This document shows, in pieces, positions 53,169 through 64,000 of a stretch of 64,000 nt of DNA (positions are counted from its first letter, which is position 1; the number at the start of each line of letters is the position of its first letter). The stretch lies in NCBI GenBank assembly GCA_963573315.1, contig OY752140.1, positions 3,286,001 through 3,350,000 on the forward strand, in the 5' to 3' direction. The notes beneath the pieces are model-generated. The model saw only the letters and a program-made list of their open reading frames with translations. It ran no database searches and had not been told where the DNA came from. The stretch is from Entomortierella parvispora. Its lineage: Eukaryota; Mortierellomycota; Mortierellomycetes; Mortierellales; Mortierellaceae. A program made the position numbers and the translations under genes.

Positions 53169-55055
53169 ATGCAGCGCTTGCAACTGTCCAAGCGCCGCAT
53201 CTCGGACACAGCCACCAGCGTTCCATGGAGGTCTGCCATTGGTCTTTTATTCTCGCTGATTCTCATTCTACTCCAGCCTGAATCAATACAGGCCGAACCA
53301 CCTGCCTTCACTGCCTCACCGCGCAATCGAATCTTCTTTTGGAAAGTCACCAGCACCACCCTTGCCCCTGATGGAGTGACAAGGCCTGTTATCCTCGTTA
53401 ATGAAAAGTACCCCGGCCCAAGGATTGAAGTGAACAGAGGAGATTCTGTCACGGTCGTGGTAGAGAATGCGCTGGATGTACCGACTTCGTTTCATTGGCA
53501 TGGACTAACAATGCGTGGTGACCCGTGGTACGATGGGGTCCCAGGTATGAACCAGTGTCCCATGCCGCCCGGAACTAATTTCACCTATGCATTCGGCACG
53601 GACAACGTCGTTGGAACGTAAGTGGACTGAATGCACTTCTGGGCAGCCGTTTACTGCATAAGGCCGATCCGAAGGGAAAGACATGCTCTGTGACACCGAC
53701 CGACCTTTGACCTTCTTGCCGCTAATAATAGGCATTGGTGGCACGCCCACTTTGAGAACCAGTACATTGACGGACTCGTGGGCGCAATTATCATTCAGGA
53801 CCCACCCGAAACAAACCCTTTTCGGCTTGCCTACGACGAAGAGCGAACAATCTTGCTTTCGGACTGGTACCATCAGCCTACAGGACCGCTCCTTACCCAC
53901 TATCTCTCCCCAGAGAGCGAAGGCAGAGAGCCAGTACCAAACAGCGGATTGATCAATGGAAAGAACATCTTTGATTGCTCCAAGGTCCAACCCGCCAATC
54001 TAGAATGCAACCCGGGGGAACGGTCTGTCTTCCACTTCTTGCCCGAGAGACGATATCGACTTCGACTTATCAACACCAGTGCGGCGGCCGCGTTCTTGTT
54101 CTCGGTCGATGAGCATAAGCTTCAAGTTATTGAGGTCGATGGCACGGACATTAATCCCATCATGGTCGACAGTTTGCCGATCAACACTGGACAGCGTTAC
54201 TCTGTCATTTTGACAACAAATCAGGAAGTGAAGAACTACTGGATGAGGGCTGAAATAGGAACTGGCTGTCTCCCCAAAACAGCTACCAATCTGGACCCCG
54301 TCGTCCTAGCTGAAGTCCGATACCAGGGTGCAGGCAACGGGGCACCAACTTCCGTAGGACGCTTCCAGCCAGAGCCAGTCAAGAAAGGCGATCCGGCCCC
54401 CGTCAACCCGGCCTTTGAAGCGGCATGTTTAGATCCCGATTTGTACTCCCTTCACCCACTCCAACCCCAACCCATCCTGGAGCCGATTTCGAAAAGTATC
54501 CGCGTCCAAATCACGTTCAAGACGGATCCCGCAGACAACATTACCAGAGGCTACTTGAACGACATCACCTATGCGGGCAACGCCTGGAGGCCCACCATCC
54601 TTCAAAATCTGGATCCAGCGGAAACATTTGAGGTCGCTCAGCATGTGATGAAGATTGACAAGCGCGACTCTATCGTACAGATCATCATGGAGAATCCACA
54701 TGGTGGCGAGCATCCTTTCCATCTTCATGGTCACACCTTCCAGGTTATTGCTCAGGGTGAAGGTCTCTATGAGGAAGGGAAAACGCAACTGAATGCCATC
54801 AACCCACTGAGACGAGATACTGCCACGATCCCTCGCAATGGATTCACGGTTATTCGTTTCAAGGCCGATAACCCTGGTGTATGGTCACTGCATTGTCATA
54901 TCGAATGGCATGTCACCACAGGACTGGTGATGCAGTTTGTAGAGCTCCCGAATGAACTCCGCGCCTTGGGCTTGCCAAAACAATCCGCAAAGCTTTGCGA
55001 GGCTGGACCTCCTAAGGGCTTTAAAGCCCACACCGGATTCATACCAAAAGTGTAG
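53169..55055 (+). CDS. secreted multicopper oxidase (laccase-like)
   Basis: Two exons, 53169-53617 and 53732-55055, giving 590 residues; the junction completes a Thr codon before HWWHAH. A hydrophobic signal segment spans about residues 22-40 (RSAIGLLFSLILILL). All four copper-ligand motifs are present: H109-W-H111, H154-A-H156 in HWWHAH, HPFHLHGH at 477-484, and HCHIEWH at 537-543 with Cys538 as the type-1 copper ligand. It should oxidise phenols or metal ions and reduce oxygen to water. There is no C-terminal membrane span, which argues against a Fet3-type ferroxidase fixed in the membrane and for a secreted laccase-like enzyme. Substrate not predictable. The gene converges on the isocitrate dehydrogenase gene, 254 bp apart. 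Confidence 0.93.
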
Positions 55056-55309
55056 AATATCCCTTGTCAACATGAAGCCACTCAGAGAAAAAGGGCTTAT
55101 TCTTCCCTGTAGCATTCACACTTTGACTTCTTTCCCCCCTATCATGCACTGCCATAGATTGTATAGTACAAAAGACTTGTTATTATTGAGACTATTCTCT
55201 CTCATCATGCACCTTTTTCTTTTTTTTTTTTTTTTTTTTTGTTTTCTGCTGGTATTTATTGAATGAAAAAATATACATGGGAGGGTAGTAAAAAAGTATA
55301 GCTCAATAT

Positions 55310-57735
55310 TTAAGCCAACTTCTTCTGCAAGTTCTCGGCCAAGCGATCCAAGAACTCGAAGGTGTTGAGGTAGTGCTTGCGCTCCATGGCCTTGCCGTGG
55401 ATGATCAAGGCCAAATCCTTGGTCATATCACCAGCCTCAATGGTCTCAATGCAGACCTGCTCCAACTTGGCAGCAAACTCGCGAAGGGGCTCGTTGTTGT
55501 CAATCTTGGCACGGAACTCCAAACCACGGGTCCAGGCAAAGATCGAGGCAATGGGGTTGGTCGAGGTCTCGCGACCCTTCTGGTGCTCACGGTAGTGACG
55601 GGTGACGGTGCCGTGGGCGGCCTCGGCCTCGCAGCACTCACCATCGGGAGTCAAGAGCACAGAGGTCATCAGACCCAAGGAACCGTAGCCCTGAGCAACA
55701 ATATCAGACTGAACATCACCATCGTAGTTCTTGCAAGCCCAGACGAATCCTCCTGAAGACTTGAGCATCTGAGCGACCATGTCGTCGATCAAACGGTGCT
55801 CGTACCAGATCTTCTTGGCCTCGAATTGCTCCTTGTAATCACGCTCATAGATCTCCTGGAAGATATCCTTGAAGCGTCCATCGTACTTCTTCAAGATGGT
55901 GTTCTTGGTCGACATGTAAAGAGGGTAGTTCTTGTCCAAGGCAACCTTGAAGCAAGAGTGAGCAAAGCCGATGATAGACTCGTCGTGGTTGTACATGCCC
56001 ATGGCAACACCAGCTCCCTCAAAGTCGTAGACAACATAGGTCTTCTTCTCAGATCCATCCTTGGGGGTGAAGACGAGCTCCAAGCGTCCGGGGCCGTCAA
56101 CGACCAAGTCGGTGGCCTTGTACTGATCGCCGAAAGCGTGACGTCCCAAGATGATGGGCTCGGTCCAGCCAGGGACGAGCTTGGGGATGTTCTTGCAGAG
56201 GATGGGCTCACGGAAAACGGTACCGCCCAAGATGTTACGGATGGTTCCCTAAAAGACGAACAATACATGTGAAAGAGCCGTCAGTAAAGGTGATCAATTG
56301 TAGAAAATCATACATAGTTCAGACGACAGGTGAAGGCTGCCTTACGTTGGGGGACTTCCACATCTGCTTCAACTTGAACTCCTCGACACGGGCCTCATCG
56401 GGGGTGATGGTGGCGCACTTGATGCCAACCTTGTACTTCTTGATAGCCTCGGCGGCATCGATCGTAACTGCAGGTAGACGGTAAGGAAATGGCCAAGGGA
56501 AAAAGAGAGCGCGTTAGTCGGAAACTCTCTCTCTTGGTTTGGTACGTTCTTTTCCGTCCAGAAACCAGAGGGCTCAAAAAAATAATCGCCACCACTGGCC
56601 AGTCCACTCCCCGTGCGAGGATGTGAGCAAGCACAGAAAATATCTCGACGGATGGCGCGATTCCCATCAGGGCCACTACGAACGTTGCTCGTCACAACGT
56701 TCTTTTTTTAAAAATTGCAGATATTCACCTCGTCCCCCAAGCCCACCAGTACCATCCGTCGATCTGTTGTCGCATTTGTAATCGGAGGTACACAGGTACC
56801 GCGGCATGGTACCACAGCCCCAGCCGAAAAAAAACCATCAGATAATGGAGAAAAACTGGGTTTTGCTTGAAGGAGGAGTTGCCCGTCGATCGATCGCGCT
56901 CCTTCCTTCCACAGTGGCCCATACAGTATGCTCATATTTCCGATAACGAGTTACGACGTGGATCTTTGACATGTGGGCCAATGACATGAAGGCACATTGA
57001 TCTTCTCGCCGGCACTGCACTTTATCCAGGTCCATGTGCCCCCAACACTCCCCACTCAAGCACGACCACGGACACATTTTCCGCGATTGTTTGACCGAGC
57101 TCAATCGTACCTTGATCGTTGGTCTCATCACGGTACTCCATGCCGAGGTCAAAGAACTTGATGTCAAGGTTGACATAGGGAAGAATCAACTAGAACATGG
57201 TAATAAAGAGTGTCAGGAATCAACTGTGCTTGAGTTGGGGGATGAGGTCATCGACGGTCTGAGAGGGTAGATAGGGAAGTGGCTGTTTTCGGTCCGTTTC
57301 ATATACGGGGTTTTGGGGTGCTTCATAGCTACACCTCTCAGAGTCGACTCCGGATCCGATCCTCCCCAAGCAAACATATACGGGTTCTTTCATAAAAGTC
57401 TTACCTTCTCACGAATGCCATCCCAAATGATGCGGGTCATTTCATCACCCTGCATGGAAATAAATAAAAAGTCGGTCATTCAATGGTCAGCTTTCGCAAC
57501 GTTTCACGAGGTCATCCAGGCCGAAGACAAGGAATGCAAGGCTGTTCTCCATCCAGACAGCGGTGCATTACCTGCATCTCAACGACAGTTCCTCCTATTA
57601 GTCGAGAAAGTCAAAAGGGCCGAGCAATGTTAGGACGGTCTGAATAGACGGCAAGCACTAAAAACTCCGTAGTCAGGTAGCCAACTTTTGCTCATAAGGG
57701 TGGGTCTACATACCGTTAATCTTGGCGGCAAGCAT
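55310..57735 (-). CDS. NADP-dependent isocitrate dehydrogenase, probably cytosolic
   Basis: Six exons: 57735-57714, 57594-57572, 57449-57405, 57189-57111, 56467-56346 and 56248-55310, giving 409 residues, the usual length. Exons 1 and 2 are only 22 and 23 nt; together they give [15 protein letters not shown], continuing into [10 protein letters not shown]. Other marks are [29 protein letters not shown] (substrate loop), [24 protein letters not shown] and [16 protein letters not shown]. The enzyme converts isocitrate and NADP to 2-oxoglutarate, CO2 and NADPH. There is no mitochondrial presequence in this model and the C-terminus KKLA is not a canonical peroxisomal signal, so the cytosol is favoured (yeast Idp2-like), though an alternative upstream start cannot be excluded. 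Confidence 0.95.
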
Positions 57736-59592
57736 GATGAATTGGTAATGTGAGTGTGTGTGGTGAACGAAGAGAGAAGGGAGCTGGAAGGCAGGAAGGG
57801 AAGAGAGTAGGAAAGAGAAGAAAAGAAAGAAAGAAAGCGTGCATGAATGCGCTGTGGGAAAGGCCTGCCTTTATACGTTAGGTCGACTCTACCCCAGTTT
57901 TCTGTGTCTCCTTTTCTTCGCCCTTTCCCCGCACCCGCTCCTTTTGTGCCTCTGCCCAAATGTACCCCGGACCGAAGTTCAATTTACGTTCGCTTCATCC
58001 TGTGCCTGAGTCCGTGGTCACTCCTCTCGCCTTCTCTGCTTGTTTGTTCACCCTGGCTTGACCTGGTGGGAAAACTGCTCCCTTCCTCTCGCTTATCTCG
58101 TCCTCTTCGCTCTGCACCGATCTGTGCGACTGCATGGCTATTTCGACCGATCTCGTCTTCCTACCACCCGCAATGGCCCACCTTTTGTGAGCAGCTGTTT
58201 CTCTTCTCTCACCCCACTTGTGCCTCTTCTTGCCTTCGCACATCCCATCGTCGCTTGGGGCGACATGCATGCATCCCGTTTCCGCGCCCTCAACACACCT
58301 CCCGTCGTCAACAACGGATCAGTGAAAGTCCTTTAGGTCGCCTCAAGTGGCCACGGAGAAAAGAGATACCAATTGATTGTCGTACTCTAGACGTATGTTT
58401 GCAGCTTTTTACTTTCTAACCGTTTCGCCAAAATATTGCGGGGCTTATTCGAGAAAGATCTTGGTAGACGAGAAAGATGGGGGAAACGAGCCCTCTTCAT
58501 GACGAGATAATCTCGAAATTATTATTGCGTCCCACCCCTCCTCCCTCTGCCTCCCCCTCCCATCCGTTTTTGCATATTTTGCCACGCTTGTTTACTAGGG
58601 CACGCTCTCAATTGTTGTTGCCATGCACACAATCCTTCAGGAGATGGAACGATCGAAGCAAACGGGAGTGAGGGGAAGCTGCCACTGGGCTGCACCTTTC
58701 CCTTCTCGGTCATTAGCCTTTCCAGGGACTGTGGGAAAAAATTAATAACGAGGTCAAAAAAAAAAAGAGGGAGGTGAATCGATGATTGATCGACAATCAT
58801 TCCTCCCCTAGCAATTGCCACCGAAACCCTGGCTCATCTGAGAATCCAGCGAGCAGAGATGCTGTCAGCATCTTTCTTCTTCTTGGATAGCTGGTGTCAC
58901 TGGCCGTTGCAGCTCGTTCAGGCTGTCCAGACCATAAAAAATAGAAACCATAACGCAAAAAGTCTGGGGGACAGCTCTGAACAAATAAAATTACTCAATC
59001 GCCTTTTTCTCTCCTTTCGTCCACTCCCATGGTTTGTTGGTGGGAACGCACCTGCGCAGACCAATAAAACGGTCGACTATAATATGTTAATGAGGATAGT
59101 AGGGTGGCTTCTCTCTACTTGTACTCGTCCATCGATACCTTTTTTTTTTCCGGATTGACGTTGGTGGCAAAAATACCTGTTCCTGAATCGTGCGATTCGG
59201 TCTTGTCATCCGAGATCTGCTGCTCTACGTCTTCTGCAGCGTTGCTTTTCAGCGAATGTCTCCCTCTTTTGTTTCTTCTTACATGTCTCTCCCTCGGCAA
59301 CGACTTTACAAGACCCAAAAAAAAAAACGCACGGAGGACTACGTATCCAATGTCGGAAAGCCCAGGCCCGTCCTACGATCACTTTCGGGGCTTGAACCTT
59401 TATGTGGGTCCCGTCGGTCATCGCACAGAAAGCGATCATTTACCCCACAACTATTTTGATACTACCCTGGATCCAATAACAACGTGCATGCAAGGCGACA
59501 GGGGGCCGCAAGAAGACGAGTCGTATCTACAGCAACCTGATGATTTCGATGGTAGCGATGTCCAGAGAGCAGTTTACTTTTTTCTTTTCTTG
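57736..59592. other. intergenic region upstream of isocitrate dehydrogenase
   Basis: 1.86 kb with mixed composition. Short frames (for example at 57847 and 59350) have no recognisable motif and one overlaps the 3' end of the decarboxylase gene. I see nothing I would call a gene. Confidence 0.45.
57870..57875 (-). promoter_or_regulatory. TATA-like box of isocitrate dehydrogenase gene
   Basis: TATAAA on the minus strand, 135 bp upstream of the start codon at 57735. Confidence 0.4.
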
Positions 59593-60695
59593 CTAAATCT
59601 CTAACACCCTCATGCTGTTCACCTCCTTCTTGATCGCATCCACGATAGTACGGTATTCGGCCATGGCTCCAACACCTAACCGCAGACAATTAAAACCAAG
59701 AGGATTGGGTTACTAATTGCTGTCAGAGTTGCTCGAATGTCTGCGCGCACGACTAAGCTATGGTCCTTCATATCTCTTACCTAGATCACCGCAGGCTAGA
59801 AGCTTGCTGATTGGAGGTATCACTTGATAGTGGAGAATATCCGTGAGTGTGGAGAGGTGCATGGCTGTGAACTTGTGGTTCCACATGTTGGTGTTCATAG
59901 CTGGACACACGATCACGGGTTTGTTTTCGTCCCAGGCGCGCAAAATGCATGTCTAAGAAGAGATAGGGCGAATATATCAATTTTACAAGGTCGCGTCAAA
60001 ACTCACAATATACATCTAGGAAACCTGATGCCTTCTTGCTTTGCACATTCTCAACATTCCTGATGCTTACAATCAAATTATCGCACAGGCCCTGAGCCAG
60101 CTTGGCGAGAGTATTTGCGTCCAACGGACAAATTATGATCATATCGGCCCAATTGCGAAGCTATCATGATAAACGGTCATCTGAATAAGTAACAGGTCTG
60201 GTGTACCATTCCTTTGGTCAACAGAACTCTTCTGAATATTGATCATGGTGACATCTAACCTCAATGTGCATTACTGGGTCAGACATTTTCCCCCAAGCCT
60301 AGATAAGAACAACATAAAGATTATGTTAATCCAATGGTGCCAAGTAATCGAGTCATACCTTCCTCCGAGTTTCTTACCGCCCACTCGTCATGATCTGTCA
60401 GAACCTCGGCGAGGACATCTTCTCGCTTGAAGAAATGCAGCGCAGCATCGGTACACACGACCTTTACTTCAACCAAATCGCCCGCCTCCTGTATAAGCAT
60501 TCGTTAGTATCTTTTCATCGGGAATAATGCCTCTAGATATATATCCTCGTATCCCTGCGCTCTCCGAAGATCCTCTACCTCGATAAGAGTCCTCACGATG
60601 ATAGGGATCTTGACGCTAGCGACACTCCCTGTCGCCGCTATGAGGATACGCTTCTTTGCGTGGGAAACCTCTTTTATTGCCTGGTCAGATGACAT
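59593..60695 (-). CDS. PPCDC: phosphopantothenoylcysteine decarboxylase (coenzyme A synthesis)
   Basis: Six exons: 60695-60579, 60488-60378, 60298-60260, 60160-60071, 59952-59781 and 59675-59593, giving 203 residues, the standard length for a one-domain enzyme. The flavin-binding start is KKRILIAATGSVASVK. The catalytic His is His87 (MHIEL), followed by PLDANTLAKLAQG, the substrate-recognition motif PAMNTNMW (136-143), and the clamp ACGDLGVGAMAE with the active-site Cys173. These are the residues established for AtHAL3a/PPCDC. It decarboxylates 4'-phosphopantothenoylcysteine with FMN to 4'-phosphopantetheine. Both His and Cys are in one chain, so unlike the yeast Cab3/Sis2/Vhs3 heterotrimer this protein can form a self-sufficient homotrimer. 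It is transcribed away from RFC1. Confidence 0.93.
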
Positions 60696-61071
60696 TTGTG
60701 AATAATAGGAAAGATATCGGTTTCGAAAAGGGTATAGAAGGCGGGTATGTTCAAAAGAGAAGAAAAGAGAGCGAGGAATGCATGGAGAAGCAAGGATGCG
60801 AAGCCATGGACGACAAGCCGACTGCGTTTTGCACGTGACCATTTTTTTTGTTTTCTGCTGCCTGTCTCGAACGCGCTTCGTGCAAAGCAGCCTTTTCACC
60901 TGTCCAATTCATTCACTTTGTGACATTTCCCAGACATCCAACACCAGCATCAGGACGGGGATTTCAACCAGAACCACACAGGAATCAGCCAACCCATCCT
61001 CGCCGCAGCACCAGACACGAGAAAAAACATATTGTAGGAACGTGCATTCTTTTTGTCACGTTGAGATTCAT
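60696..61071. promoter_or_regulatory. divergent promoter of PPCDC and RFC1
   Basis: 376 bp lie between the two start codons, so both leaders and core promoters must fit here. I see no TATA box or consensus cell-cycle (ACGCGT) element. Confidence 0.5.
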
Positions 61072-64000
61072 ATGGATTTGCGCAATTTCTTCAAGCCAAA
61101 GAACGCACCGGCGTCCGCGTCTTCACAGGAGGTAGAGTCTCAAACTCCAAATTCCCTTTACGTCAACTTCGATTTCGTTACCGACCATGTCGCGGTTGGG
61201 CAAAGGCGACCTCGATTCTTTTCAATGGATGAGGAGCGGCTTTTTTTGTTGTTCAATTTTGCCACCAATTTTGACCCTTCTGGATATTTGTTTATCGGGA
61301 CATTTTACAGAAGCCGAAGCCGAAAGATGTGCCAGAGAAGAAACAAGTTGGGTCGAGGAAGAAGACTGTGATCCCAGGTATGCTTGGTTTACAAAGCTTG
61401 CAGTGTCAGTTATGTGTCTCTTCTCACATTGCTCTATGTCTCTCTCTTTTTATTTCTAGACGAGGACGAGGAAGATGTTGAAGTGTGAGTGAAGTGGATA
61501 ATAACAAGTCACTCTTCAATTGATGGTCAGATGCTCCACAGGCGTACTAACATTCATTCTCTTCCTCTGTCCAACCTTAGTCAATCAAAGCACTTTTCTA
61601 GCAGCAGCACTAAGCCTGCTCCAGCCAAGTAGGATAGTCGACAAACGTCATTATGAGGCACAGAGGATATACTAGCTGCTCACACAATTTTATATTTATT
61701 CATATAGAATGTGTATCGTCGAGGAGTCTGTGGATCCAAAGGCATTCTTCGCATCATCCAGCAAGACGACAAAGGCGCAACCCTCAACTCCTGCTCCTGT
61801 CGCGGCACCATCGGCAACTACAAGATCACACCATGAAAGCTCGGTCTCAGCTGTCAAGGCGACCCCTGCGCCTGCAAAACGTACAAAGAAGGCTGTCGAC
61901 GATGATTATTTCGAGGATGACAGCGATGTGGAGATCATTCCCAAGCCTACTCTCAAAACCTCAAAATCACCAACGAAGGCATCGGCACCAAAAAAACAGC
62001 CGGTAGCGGCTGAGAAGAAGGCCGCGGCTCCATCAAAGTCCCAGAGCGTCAAGAGAAAAGCGCTTCGGGAGGACGACGAGGATGATGCGTATTCTGAAGA
62101 AGTGGAGGCTCCAAAACCCGCTAAGCGCGTAAAGAAGCAAATTTTGGACGACGATGCGATGGACGTGGATGAGCCGAAAGAGGAAAAACCCAAGCCCAAG
62201 TTCAAGTATGTTGAGTCGATACAACAAAGTGAGGATGGGAGATGGACAATTGCAAGAGTACTTATTCTTGTCTCGCTTGCTTAGCTACTGGGCACACAAG
62301 AACAAGGCCGGACCTTCTGCCTTGGGTAGCAAAGAGATTCCAATCGGCAAAGCCAACTGCCTGGCAGTAAGTGGCGTTTATCTGGACTCTCGCTAGCAAA
62401 GAGATTTGATCTTGTTTGATAGACTGACCCGCAGTATGTGCAATTCCTAGGGCTTGACCTTTGTGTTCACAGGAGAACTGAGCTCAATTACTCGCGAGGA
62501 CGCTGCCGATCTTGTGAAGCGTTATTGCGGACGAGTGACCGGAAGTCCCAGTGGAAAGACGTCCTATGTTGTGGTTGGAGACGATGCTGGAGAATCCAAA
62601 CTCCAGAAGGTGAAGGCCTTGAAAATCAAGACTCTGGATGAGGATCAATTTTTGGAGCTGATTGCAACGTCACCTGCCAAGACACCTGAAGGCGTTATTG
62701 TCAAAGACGAGCCTAAGGCTACCAGCAGCAGTAGCAGTGCGTCTGCTCAAAAGAAGACCCATTCGACTGAAGCCCATCCTATCAAATCGGAAAATGCTAC
62801 GGCTCCTTCGAATTCAGTCCCTGCACAAACCACAAAGTCGTCGACCTCAAGCATGGCGATTGATGACGGGTACGTACTGGCGTAATTGCTGTGTTATGTC
62901 TTAATTTATCAATGAGTGCGTGGACAAGATTCAAAATATCTCACTTCGATTGCTTTTCTTTAGGCGGCCTGTGGAAACAGATTTGTGGACAACAAAATAT
63001 AAGCCTAGGTCTATTCAAGATTTATGCGGAAACAACGCCGCAATTCAAAAGCTGAAGCGTTGGCTGGAGAATTGGTAAGTACTCTAATCAAACTGCGAAA
63101 TACTGGATGCACTTAACAAAGCTGCAATTGTATGTCAATCCTGAGATTAACGATTTCCGCTATACCTTTAGGGATGCAAACTACAAGCTCAACTTCAAGA
63201 AGGAGAATCAGGATAAGACCGGCACTTTCCGTGCTGTTCTTATTTCTGGATCGCCTGGTGTAGGCAAAACATCCGCGGCTCATCTTGTTGGAGAGGCTGT
63301 TGGCTACAGCATTGTCGAGTTTAATGCCAGTGACACTCGTAGCAAGAAGTCTCTTGATGTAAGTTTAGCTGCTGAACCGGGGTTTGGAGTATTTTTGTTT
63401 TACGTAGGAGCAATATGATATAACCAGTTACATTTAAATTGCTACTAGAATGAGGTCCGCGATCTTTTGAACAACCAAACACTCGGTGGATACTTTACAG
63501 AAGAAAAGTCTGACGTAGGAAAGGGGGTACGTATTCACCTGCAACCGTTGGCCTCACGCAGAGTATGCTACATTTCTGACAATTTTGCTTGACTTTTACA
63601 GAAATCTGCCGCACCAGACTCTGACCCAACTATGGCCAAAAAGCAGCTCATTATTATGGACGAGGTTGATGGCATGGCTGGTGGTGACCGTGGTGGTGTC
63701 GCCCAGTTGATTGCATTCATCAAGAAAACTCAGGTAAGATCCGGCTCCAGAGCGAGAGGATCAAGGCACGTAACTATCGCGTGTCTAAGCACTGACAATC
63801 CAACGTCTCTTTACTTTCAGGTTCCGATCATTTGTATTTGTAATGATCGTCAGTCTCCTAAAGTGCGCTCCCTCGTCAACTCGTGCGTCGATTTGCGATT
63901 CCAGAAACCCCAGGTGGCTCAAGTTCGTTCCCGCCTTCTTACAATCCTTCATCGGGAGGGTCGCAAAGTACCGGCAAACGTCCTGGACAAGCTTGTCTCT
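61072..64000 (+). CDS. RFC1: replication factor C large subunit (3' partial)
   Basis: Twelve exons are visible: 61072-61131, 61311-61377, 61460-61484, 61581-61628, 61708-62205, 62285-62366, 62451-62869, 62964-63074, 63172-63358, 63449-63526, 63602-63733 and 63821 to the window edge. Frames close throughout. It starts MDLRNFF, matching the family's N-terminal PCNA-binding (PIP-like) start MDIRKFF. A Lys/Ala/acidic linker leads to the BRCT domain (GLTFVFTGELSSITREDAADL), then DLWTTKYKP, Walker A GSPGVGKTSAA, Walker B IIMDEVDGM and the sensor region PIICICNDRQSPKV. Rfc1 is the large subunit of the clamp loader that places PCNA on primed DNA. Exons 3 (25 nt) and 4 (48 nt) are short and the least certain. 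Confidence 0.95.

Noticed and set aside
55373-56272. Long frames antisense to isocitrate dehydrogenase
   Set aside because: The same codon-bias effect; the minus strand carries every family motif.
57847-58419. 190-residue frame upstream of isocitrate dehydrogenase
   Set aside because: Ser/Pro/Leu/Arg-rich with no motif; it lies across the TATA-like promoter of the minus-strand gene.
59350-59604. Frame beginning MSESPGPSYDHFRG
   Set aside because: Overlaps the 3' end of the decarboxylase gene on the other strand, and neither a splice partner nor a family could be found.

Overview
The window is nuclear DNA from a filamentous fungus. Genes are rich in short introns (GTAAGT-like donors, CTAAC-like branch sites), and the set includes a fungal P-type H+-ATPase, a TRP/Flc-type channel, Vps8, RhoGAP and F-box/LRR proteins. 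A leucine-rich-repeat gene with an N-terminal module that I recall as recurrent in Mortierellaceae (Mortierella/Linnemannia-type, Mortierellomycotina), plus many F-box/RNI-like genes, makes that group the best guess. This assignment rests on recall, not on a search.

Layout. 1-7.2 kb: 3' end of a SNF2-family helicase, a small secreted GPI-anchor-type protein, and a large LRR gene (minus). 7.6-14.0 kb: a four-exon TRP-like channel (minus). 14.6-16.5 kb: an intact-looking IS630/Tc1-mariner-type transposase gene (minus). 17.1-23.6 kb: RhoGAP protein and an M3 metallopeptidase (plus). 23.8-26.1 kb: a double-LIM protein (minus). 26.5-38.4 kb is an accessory block: a decayed copy of a small zinc-binding/coiled-coil gene, a broken F-box gene, about 3.4 kb of satellite built from 10-bp units, the 3' end of a LINE-type element with a poly(A) tail, the intact copy of the zinc/coiled-coil gene, and an F-box/LRR gene. 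39.3-64.0 kb returns to housekeeping genes: VPS8, PMA1, a multicopper oxidase, NADP-isocitrate dehydrogenase, phosphopantothenoylcysteine decarboxylase and the start of RFC1.

The genes are ordinary eukaryotic single units, not operons. Functional themes are endosomal tethering (Vps8), plasma-membrane energisation (Pma1), cytosolic NADPH supply (isocitrate dehydrogenase), coenzyme A synthesis, and DNA replication (Rfc1). PMA1 and isocitrate dehydrogenase have short first exons and upstream TATA-like boxes. PPCDC and RFC1 are divergent, 376 bp apart start to start. Gene models below were built by hand from splice signals, frame continuity and family motifs; frames close exactly in every multi-exon model unless stated.

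The most notable material is the accessory block: a 2.9-kb indel-free array of phased 10-mers, nested in a 187-bp repeat with a telomere-like motif and flanked by a truncated F-box gene and a LINE remnant; and a two-copy zinc/coiled-coil family (one live, one dead) that I cannot assign to a known family.
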